The notes beneath the pieces are model-generated. The model was not told the origin of the DNA and searched no databases. It saw only the letters and a program-made list of their open reading frames with translations. Shown here in pieces: positions 1 to 4,829 of a DNA stretch of 6,417 nt. The stretch is from the NCBI GenBank assembly GCA_023421875.1, contig JAEZSM010000155.1:1-6417 (forward strand), given 5' to 3'. This DNA comes from Spirochaetota bacterium. GTDB lineage: Bacteria; Spirochaetota; Spirochaetia; Treponematales; Rectinemataceae. The position numbers and the translations under genes are program-made. The number at the start of each line of letters is the position of its first letter. Within the stretch, counting starts at the first letter, position 1.

Positions 1-2
1 CG

Positions 3-11
3 CCCCTCTCC
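3..11 (-). promoter_or_regulatory. Possible ribosome binding site of the next gene off the left edge
   Basis: On the minus strand, the 28 bases after the solute-binding protein stop contain the purine-rich run GGAGAGGGG, which could serve as a Shine-Dalgarno site for a gene starting just outside the window. An ATG immediately before it (13-11) has no good ribosome binding site of its own. The short gap and lack of a hairpin suggest that transcription continues into a downstream gene. By family precedent this would be an ABC permease, but that gene is not visible here. Confidence 0.3.
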
Positions 12-28
12 ATTCGGTTCTATTAAGC

Positions 29-1306
29 TTAAGGCAGAAGTCCTTCGACTTCCTTGGCCAGGCGGTCCATAGCATCCTGGACCTTCATATTACCGATAAT
101 CGCTGCCTGAGCGTACTCATTAAAGAGGTCGGCAGCCTGGGTAGCGTTGTCAAAGGCGGGCATGGCCACCCTGGCTACGTCCAGAATATCTTTTTCAGCC
201 TTCCAGTAGGGAACCATTTTTTGGAAGGATTCGTCGTTATACGTAGACGCACGTACAGGTCCATTGCCGTTCAGGGCAGCCCTAAGGGTTGAATCCTTGC
301 TGCTGAGCGTACGGATGAAATCCCAGGCCTGAGCTTTGTTTTTAGCGTTCTTCGGAATGACCATACACCAGAATTCGGTCTTGGCGGGTGCCACGGAATA
401 CTTGGACTGGATTTCCTTGGACGCGGGGATGGGGATGGTCTTAATTTTTCCCGGATACAGGGACTGCTTGGGATCGTTGTAGAAGGTATTGCGGCCGGTG
501 GATGAAATGGTCATAGCCACCCTGCCCTGTTGCATCCAAGTGTTGAGATCGTTGTTGGCGATCGAGGTGAAAGCCTTGGGATATAAGCCCTTCTTGTATA
601 GGTCGGCAAGGGTGGAAATAGCCTTTACCATGCCGTATTTATTAGCTGCGGATGTATAATCCATGGAAACGAAATCACCGTCCCAAGCTCTGGCAAGATC
701 TACCGTGTTGGCATACATTTCACCCTTGCCGGGGATTACAAAGCCGTAGACCGGGGTGCCGTCGGTTCTGGTAAAGGTGAGTTTGGGAATAAACTCAAGA
801 AGTTCTTCGATACTCTTAGGCGGTCCCATGATCCCCTTTTCTTCGAAAAAGGCTTCATTGTAGTGAAGAGCGGAGGTTGCGTGGCGGAAGGGGATGGCAT
901 AGGTCTTGCCGTCGAACTTTGCCGCATCCCTAAGGCCAGGGAAAATATCCTGGAAGTCTTCTATTGGAGCAGAAGCCAGGAAACTGTCCAGAGGCTCGAA
1001 CATTTCCTTGACCGCTGGGGTTAGGGAGGTGTTGAGAACGAAGCCTACCGAAATATCCGTGGAAGAGAGCGTGGCTTCGCGGAAAAGCTTATCCCTTATG
1101 TCGTTATTGCTGCCCAGGGTTTGCCATTCCACCGATCCGACCCCGGCTTTCTTGAGCCATTCTCCTGCAATGTCTCCACCAGGCCCGCCTGTAGAGACCT
1201 GCTGGTGAACCTTGTGACCAAGCACGACAAAGCGGGACTGCGCTCCGGCAATAGCGACGGAGCCGAACAGAAGCGCTGCGAGAATGAGAATCGACAATCG
1301 TTTCAT
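29..1306 (-). CDS. Extracellular solute-binding protein, family 1 (ABC sugar transporter)
   Basis: This 425-residue protein is predicted to capture a sugar or related solute outside the inner membrane and deliver it to an ABC permease. Residues 1-22 form a signal peptide: MKR, a hydrophobic core, and an Ala-Gly-Ala site before Gln23. There is no lipobox cysteine, so it looks soluble rather than lipid-anchored. Family-1 (SBP_bac_1) hallmarks are visible: IPFRHATSALHYNEAFFEEKG near 138-158, then PPKSIEELLEFIPKL (162-176), YGFVIPG (187-193), and FWCMVIPKNAKNKAQAWDFI (312-331), the usual 'w..aIpk.akn...Aw.Fi' hinge-domain segment. Length is typical. The start is set by AGGAGG five bases upstream. 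No permease or ATPase gene is in the window; they are probably downstream, past the left edge. A divergent enolase-superfamily gene shares its control region. The ligand is not identifiable; a monosaccharide, oligosaccharide or sugar acid are all possible. Confidence 0.93.
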   Translation of the reverse strand: MKRLSILILAALLFGSVAIAGAQSRFVVLGHKVHQQVSTGGPGGDIAGEWLKKAGVGSVEWQTLGSNNDIRDKLFREATLSSTDISVGFVLNTSLTPAVKEMFEPLDSFLASAPIEDFQDIFPGLRDAAKFDGKTYAIPFRHATSALHYNEAFFEEKGIMGPPKSIEELLEFIPKLTFTRTDGTPVYGFVIPGKGEMYANTVDLARAWDGDFVSMDYTSAANKYGMVKAISTLADLYKKGLYPKAFTSIANNDLNTWMQQGRVAMTISSTGRNTFYNDPKQSLYPGKIKTIPIPASKEIQSKYSVAPAKTEFWCMVIPKNAKNKAQAWDFIRTLSSKDSTLRAALNGNGPVRASTYNDESFQKMVPYWKAEKDILDVARVAMPAFDNATQAADLFNEYAQAAIIGNMKVQDAMDRLAKEVEGLLP

Positions 1307-1311
1307 TCCTG

Positions 1312-1317
1312 CCTCCT
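1312..1317 (-). promoter_or_regulatory. Ribosome binding site of the solute-binding protein gene
   Basis: The minus strand reads AGGAGG, then five bases (CAGGA), then ATG. This is a near-ideal Shine-Dalgarno site. It fixes the start at 1306, immediately before a well-formed signal peptide. Confidence 0.85.
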
Positions 1318-1326
1318 AGATTTCAC

Positions 1327-1356
1327 TTGACAATAAATACCTAAAGAGTATTTAAT
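1327..1356 (+). promoter_or_regulatory. Predicted sigma70-type promoter of the enolase-superfamily gene
   Basis: On the plus strand there is a perfect TTGACA -35 box (1327-1332), an 18-bp spacer, and TTTAAT as the -10 box (1351-1356, five of six consensus bases). Transcription would begin near 1363, leaving a leader of roughly 90 nt before the ATG at 1453. The spacer is filled by the 21-bp inverted repeat at 1334-1354. A protein bound there would occlude this promoter directly. Confidence 0.6.
1334..1354. promoter_or_regulatory. Candidate operator: perfect inverted repeat TAAATAC-N7-GTATTTA
   Basis: Two perfect 7-base arms flank a 7-base centre (CTAAAGA), giving a 21-bp palindrome centred at 1344. 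It lies between the -35 and -10 boxes of the plus-strand promoter and just after the predicted start of the minus-strand promoter. These are two classic repressor positions. Size and A/T-rich arms suit a dimeric helix-turn-helix protein. The ROK regulator at 2555-3754 is the only transcription factor in the window and the natural candidate, but binding is inferred. I saw no second copy upstream of the ROK gene. Confidence 0.6.
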
Positions 1357-1360
1357 TCAT

Positions 1361-1389
1361 AGTGTAGGATGACAAGAGTTTCCTGTCAA
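1361..1389 (-). promoter_or_regulatory. Predicted sigma70-type promoter of the solute-binding protein gene
   Basis: On the minus strand there is a perfect TTGACA -35 box (1384-1389), a 17-bp spacer, and TACACT as the -10 box (1361-1366, four of six consensus bases). The start site would fall near 1354, giving a leader of about 48 nt before the ATG at 1306. It overlaps the promoter for the divergent enzyme gene, so the two polymerases probably cannot bind together. This is read by eye, with no experimental support. Confidence 0.6.
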
Positions 1390-1442
1390 GGCTCTTTTCC
1401 CACAGTATGGAACTTGATAGGCATGATCACTGCAGCCACTCC

Positions 1443-1448
1443 AGGAGG
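1443..1448 (+). promoter_or_regulatory. Ribosome binding site deciding the start of the enolase-superfamily gene
   Basis: AGGAGG lies four bases before the ATG at 1453. The same frame is open back to an ATG at 1369, but that codon lies within the divergent promoter region only a few bases after the predicted start site and has no Shine-Dalgarno site. The 28 extra residues also do not resemble the start of this family. The start at 1453 is therefore preferred. Confidence 0.8.
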
Positions 1449-1452
1449 ATCC

Positions 1453-2565
1453 ATGAAGATCGAAAGCGTCGAGGCTATTCCCCTTACCGCGAGGCTTAAA
1501 AAAGCCCAGACAACTTCCCAGGCTTCATATACGGAAATATCAATTTGTCTCGTCAGGGTTCGTACCGACGAAGGGATCGAAGGATACGGAGAGTGCCTTG
1601 CACGCTTCGCGCCCACCGCCTATGCCGACCTGATAAACAAGACATTTACACCTAAGCTTATCGGAAAAGATCCTTGGGCGGTGGAAGCACTCTGGGATAC
1701 AATGAGGAAAACCCTTAACGGTAGACCTGGCGGCATGTTGATTGAATCGATCGCCGGGGTGGATATGGCTCTATGGGATATCCTAGGCAAATCCACAGGC
1801 TTGAGCGTCCGCAAGCTCTTGGGCGGCAGGAATGCAGGGAGTGTACCTGCTTATGCTTCCTCCGTAATGGTAAGCGACGACATGGAGCTCGAAGCGGAAA
1901 AACTCCTGCGACAGGGCTTTAAGATTATCAAGATAAAGATAGGTAATGGAATTTCTACCGATATATCGCGGGTAGCCCGCCTGCGAAGTCTGGTAGGCCC
2001 CGATATTGCGCTCGTGACCGACGTCAACTTTATCTACACCGAAGATGAAGCTGAAACCCTTTCGCGACGCTTGGCCGAGTATGATGTTGTTTGGCTGGAA
2101 GAACCGGTGGTTCCAGAAAACCGCGAAGGCTATAAGCGCCTGTCCAGAAAATCACCGGTCGCCCTGGCTGGAGGCGAGTCCGAATTCGTCGCCGCGGAGT
2201 TTACCGATCTTATCGCCTCGGGTGCCGTCAAATTTGTGCAGCCCGATGTAACCCGGGCGGGCGGCATAACCGAATGCCGCAAAATAGCCCTCCTTGCCGA
2301 TGCATTCAGAGCCCGCTACGCTCCTCATGTCGGCTTCTCTGGTATTTTATGCGTAGCCGCATCCCTCCATCTGGCAGCGGCCATGCCCAATACCTACGCC
2401 TACGAGTGCATGATCAACCCTAATCCTTTCAGGGAAGAACTCGGTCTGAATCCCTATGGCCTTGCGCATCAGCTGGTGGATGGGAACGCGGTGGTTCCCG
2501 AGCGCCCAGGCTTGGGTATAGACCTGGATTGGAATATCGTAGAGCGGCTTCGAACTAAAATTTAG
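1453..2565 (+). CDS. Mandelate racemase/muconate lactonizing enzyme family protein (MR subgroup)
   Basis: This is a 370-residue cytoplasmic enolase-superfamily enzyme with an N-terminal capping domain (about 1-125) and a (beta/alpha)7-beta barrel. Visible active-site residues are K160-x-K162 (IIKIKIG), Mg ligands D190 (TDVN), E216 (WLEEP) and E242 (AGGESE), the D265/H292 pair (QPDVTRAGG and PHVGFSG), and a candidate E318 (YAYECM). The spacings from K162 to H292 closely follow mandelate racemase (K166, D195, E221, E247, D270, H297). This set defines the MR subgroup, which abstracts the proton alpha to a carboxylate. Members include sugar-acid dehydratases (galactonate, gluconate, fuconate, tartrate), racemases and galactarolactone cycloisomerases. 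I cannot choose the substrate. The gene is divergent from an ABC binding-protein gene and convergent with a ROK regulator, so it is probably part of a sugar-acid catabolic unit. It ends with an 11-bp overlap with the ROK gene. Confidence 0.92.
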   Translation: MKIESVEAIPLTARLKKAQTTSQASYTEISICLVRVRTDEGIEGYGECLARFAPTAYADLINKTFTPKLIGKDPWAVEALWDTMRKTLNGRPGGMLIESIAGVDMALWDILGKSTGLSVRKLLGGRNAGSVPAYASSVMVSDDMELEAEKLLRQGFKIIKIKIGNGISTDISRVARLRSLVGPDIALVTDVNFIYTEDEAETLSRRLAEYDVVWLEEPVVPENREGYKRLSRKSPVALAGGESEFVAAEFTDLIASGAVKFVQPDVTRAGGITECRKIALLADAFRARYAPHVGFSGILCVAASLHLAAAMPNTYAYECMINPNPFREELGLNPYGLAHQLVDGNAVVPERPGLGIDLDWNIVERLRTKI

Positions 2566-3754
2566 CCCTTAGCATATCGGTGAGCTTAATGGCGAATACG
2601 TGCCGGGCGTTGGAGTAGATGCAGCCCCTATACCCGTCCTCGATCACCTTGAAGCCCAGAACAGGATATCCCTTAGTGGAGGTCTCGAGGATAATCCTTT
2701 CCTCCAGACTCTGGGTGATGGAAGGAATATGGAAAAACGGGCCTAGGAGAAGAACGTTCGAAGGAAAGAAAATTCTGTACATATTCATCATTGTCAGCGA
2801 GACGGTTCGCAAAGCCTCCCTCACTGCGCTCAGCGCGGCTACCTCGGGATGGAGATTGCAGAAGTTGGTAATGAGTTGCTCATCGTCATAGAGAGAACTG
2901 TCCACGCTTTGGATGGAAGGCAATAGCGCCCAAATAGCGGTATCAGTCTCGATGCAGCCCGCCGAGCCGCAGATGCATGGCTTTACATTTGCCAGATCCA
3001 CTCTGGTATGGCCGACCTCGCCGAATCGGCTGCTCTCATTGTTGACATTCCGGCCGTTCTGGGCAAAGGCGAAGCCAACGCCGAATCCCCAATGGAACAG
3101 CAGGGTATTCCCCTTCGCCAATTCAGGATAATTGAGCATTGAGTTTTCCAAAATGGAATCAAGATCTTTGCGCACATGAAGACTGCAGCTAAATTCGCTT
3201 TCTAAAGATTTTAAGCTAAGACTACGTAGTTTCGGCCAACGATAGGTTGAATTGAATCGTTTCTCCTGAGTATCGACGCTTCCCGGCAGGGACATCCCGA
3301 TCCCGGCTAGAATGGCTTTCTCCGGCATAGAGGCCTGCAGTTCACGTATATGGCTTCGGCAAAGCCTTAAAAACGCATCCCCATCCCCCGAGGCCTCGAA
3401 TTCCCTGCCGGTTTCAAGGAGGATATCCCCTTTTAGGTTGACTAGCGCCGCTTTCAAGTGCCTTGATTCGGCATGAAAGCAAATAGCCATCAATCTGTCG
3501 GGCTCCGGAGCAAGCTTAACCTCGGGTCGGCCTCCGGCTGGCGACTTTCGCTTAGCACCCTCGGTAATCAGCCCGTCTTCCAGAAGCTCCCTGATGGCCA
3601 GAGTAAGTACTGTCGGTCTGAACTTGAACTTTTCCAGGAGTTCCTTACGACTGTGAGCCTCCCCTTGAAAGAGAATGTCGTATATTTGGGCTTTATCGGC
3701 GTCTTTAACCCTTATATCACTGGTTTTGAAACGTTCGATCATGTTCGGCAGCAT
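2555..3754 (-). CDS. ROK family transcriptional regulator
   Basis: This 399-residue protein combines an N-terminal winged helix-turn-helix with a C-terminal ROK sugar-sensing domain, as in NagC, Mlc and XylR. The DNA-binding part spans about 18-82: SRKELLEKFKFRPTVLTLAI as the helices, then a wing with GGRPEVKL. In the ROK part, GIGMSLPGSVD (151-161) and the zinc signature EVGHT...C-I-CGSAGC-I-E (E246, H249, C260, C262, C267, E269) are intact. The kinase phosphate motif DxGxT is absent near 91-101 (ICFHAESRHLK), and the second phosphate motif is GFG (223-225) instead of GTG. It is therefore a sensor and not a kinase. Sugar-contact positions D197, E246, H249 and E269 are retained, so it probably binds a sugar or sugar phosphate. 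It most likely represses the divergent transporter and enzyme genes. No clear ribosome binding site precedes ATG 3754; ATG 3742 is an alternative start. Confidence 0.92.
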   Translation of the reverse strand: MLPNMIERFKTSDIRVKDADKAQIYDILFQGEAHSRKELLEKFKFRPTVLTLAIRELLEDGLITEGAKRKSPAGGRPEVKLAPEPDRLMAICFHAESRHLKAALVNLKGDILLETGREFEASGDGDAFLRLCRSHIRELQASMPEKAILAGIGMSLPGSVDTQEKRFNSTYRWPKLRSLSLKSLESEFSCSLHVRKDLDSILENSMLNYPELAKGNTLLFHWGFGVGFAFAQNGRNVNNESSRFGEVGHTRVDLANVKPCICGSAGCIETDTAIWALLPSIQSVDSSLYDDEQLITNFCNLHPEVAALSAVREALRTVSLTMMNMYRIFFPSNVLLLGPFFHIPSITQSLEERIILETSTKGYPVLGFKVIEDGYRGCIYSNARHVFAIKLTDMLRAKF

Positions 3755-3808
3755 ACGTTAATAATGCATTCAGTCTGCACTCAGGGAAAGAGGGGTATAA
3801 GACAGATA

Positions 3809-3837
3809 ACAATACTTTTCGATTGCATAATTTACAA
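3809..3837 (-). promoter_or_regulatory. Possible promoter of the ROK regulator gene
   Basis: The 119-bp gap between the DUF72 stop and the ROK start is A/T-rich. On the minus strand it contains TTGTAA (3832-3837), a 17-bp spacer, and TATTGT (3809-3814). Each box matches four of six consensus bases. The start site would be near 3802, about 48 nt before ATG 3754. This is a weak candidate, and read-through from the DUF72 gene is also possible. The TAAATAC-N7-GTATTTA palindrome is not present here. Confidence 0.35.
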
Positions 3838-3873
3838 TAATCAAAAACTATCAGTTCATACCTAATCATTTCT

Positions 3874-4782
3874 TCAAAATACCTCATCGTCCAATAAAAA
3901 CCCCTTAAGCCTTTCTATTGATTTGGGCGCCGAGCCCTCGTAGTGGTTGTTCACGTTTACCAGGACGCTGCGACCGACGGGATGAGCGCTAGGAGGGTCG
4001 CCGCTAAGGCCTGAGCCGCGCGCAGTACCGCTTTTATCGCTGCCGCTCGGGACGGCGAGGTCCCGCAGCATGGCGGCGATGCGCGGAAGCTGGGGTTTGG
4101 GGTCGACAATCTCGTTCCAGCGGTTCTGGGTTTGCAGCTCTATTGCCTTCCGGTCGCCGCCTAAGAGGCGCAGCACGACGGTGTGGCCGAAGGAGTCTTT
4201 ATGGACCGAGGCAAGATCGGCGATGGGCGGCAGGTATTGTTTTTCAGAGAGCACCGGGGCTGCACCGACGCTGTGCAAAAATGCAAACCAGGTTCCGTCC
4301 AGCCAGGATCCGTTGCGACATTCTATGGCCAAGGGAATTTGTTTGGGCACTCGGGCGATGAATGTCTGAAGCAGTTCCATAAAAGCTTCTCGGCTGGGCA
4401 TTTTTTTCTTGTTGAGGTATTCAAATTCGAGAATGACAGCGCCGAGCTGACCGGAGATAGGTTCGAGGTTTTCCAGGAACTGCTCATACAGCGCGACGGA
4501 AAGAAAGGCGGGATTGGCCGATTCCTGATCGTTCCTGAAATGGGTCAGGCTTATGTCCCGTGGCGCCTTGCAGGTGAAGGTAAAATCGCCGGGCACCGCC
4601 GCGGCGTACTCCTGAACCTCCTGTCGGGTAGGTAACTTATAAAACCAGGAATCCACTTCCACCGAGTCGTAGGCCTTGGCATACTCCGGCAGATAGTCCA
4701 CCGCCCTCTTTTGCGGCTCGCTGTAGACCAGGCCCACCCAGGAATCGTAGTTCCAGGAGCAGGTGCCAAAATTAATAGCCAT
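3874..4782 (-). CDS. DUF72 (YecE-like) domain-containing protein
   Basis: This 302-residue protein has the DUF72 TIM-barrel fold; the family's biochemical role is unknown. Motifs in order: GTCSWNYDSWVGLVY (6-20, family form 'iGtsgWsY..W.G.fY'), YDSVEVDSWFYKLP (38-51, form 'FntvEvnstFYrlP'), FTFTCKAPRDISLTH (67-81), LGAVILEF (113-120), LAIECRNGSWL (151-161, form 'aiEfRh.sW'), VVLRLLGGD (202-210), and the closing strand VLVNVNNHYEGSAPKSIERL (273-292). The barrel is complete from end to end. An unusual Gly/Ser/Pro-rich stretch (about 245-271) precedes the last strand. No Shine-Dalgarno site is seen before ATG 4782, but the start fits the family's usual N-terminus. It sits 47 bp after the NHL gene and 119 bp before the ROK gene on the same strand. 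No link to the sugar module is evident. Confidence 0.9.
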   Translation of the reverse strand: MAINFGTCSWNYDSWVGLVYSEPQKRAVDYLPEYAKAYDSVEVDSWFYKLPTRQEVQEYAAAVPGDFTFTCKAPRDISLTHFRNDQESANPAFLSVALYEQFLENLEPISGQLGAVILEFEYLNKKKMPSREAFMELLQTFIARVPKQIPLAIECRNGSWLDGTWFAFLHSVGAAPVLSEKQYLPPIADLASVHKDSFGHTVVLRLLGGDRKAIELQTQNRWNEIVDPKPQLPRIAAMLRDLAVPSGSDKSGTARGSGLSGDPPSAHPVGRSVLVNVNNHYEGSAPKSIERLKGFLLDDEVF

Positions 4783-4787
4783 TACGA

Positions 4788-4817
4788 CAGGATACCAGGA
4801 AACCAGGATCGACAGGA
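4788..4817. repeat. Short direct repeats of CAGGA upstream of the DUF72 gene
   Basis: The pentamer CAGGA occurs four times, at 4788, 4796, 4804 and 4813, with steps of 8, 8 and 9 bases. The outer two copies share the longer form CGACAGGA-like context. They fill most of the 47-bp gap between the NHL gene stop and the DUF72 start. On the coding (minus) strand the repeats read TCCTG, so they supply no ribosome binding site. Their role is unknown and could be chance. Confidence 0.4.
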
Positions 4818-4829
4818 ATAGTAGTCGTC

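Noticed and set aside
1369..1452. In-frame 28-residue N-terminal extension of the enolase-superfamily gene
   Set aside because: The ATG at 1369 lies inside the divergent promoter region without a ribosome binding site, while AGGAGG precedes ATG 1453. The extension has no family-like sequence.
3751..3767. GCAT...ATGC inverted repeat at the ROK start as an autoregulatory operator
   Set aside because: The arms are only 4 bases and do not resemble the TAAATAC palindrome in the divergent region.
3842..3858. Possible terminator after the DUF72 gene
   Set aside because: On the minus strand AACT-GAT-AGTT followed by a few T residues forms only a 4-bp A/T-rich stem, too weak to call an intrinsic terminator.
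3473..3865. 130-residue open frame on the plus strand running past the ROK start
   Set aside because: Most of it is antisense to the ROK helix-turn-helix region. It has no ribosome binding site or recognisable motif, and its tail is A/T-rich non-coding sequence.
4183..4635. 150-residue open frame on the plus strand
   Set aside because: It lies entirely opposite the DUF72 gene, whose motifs are conserved throughout. The G+C-rich DNA there keeps several antisense frames open by chance.
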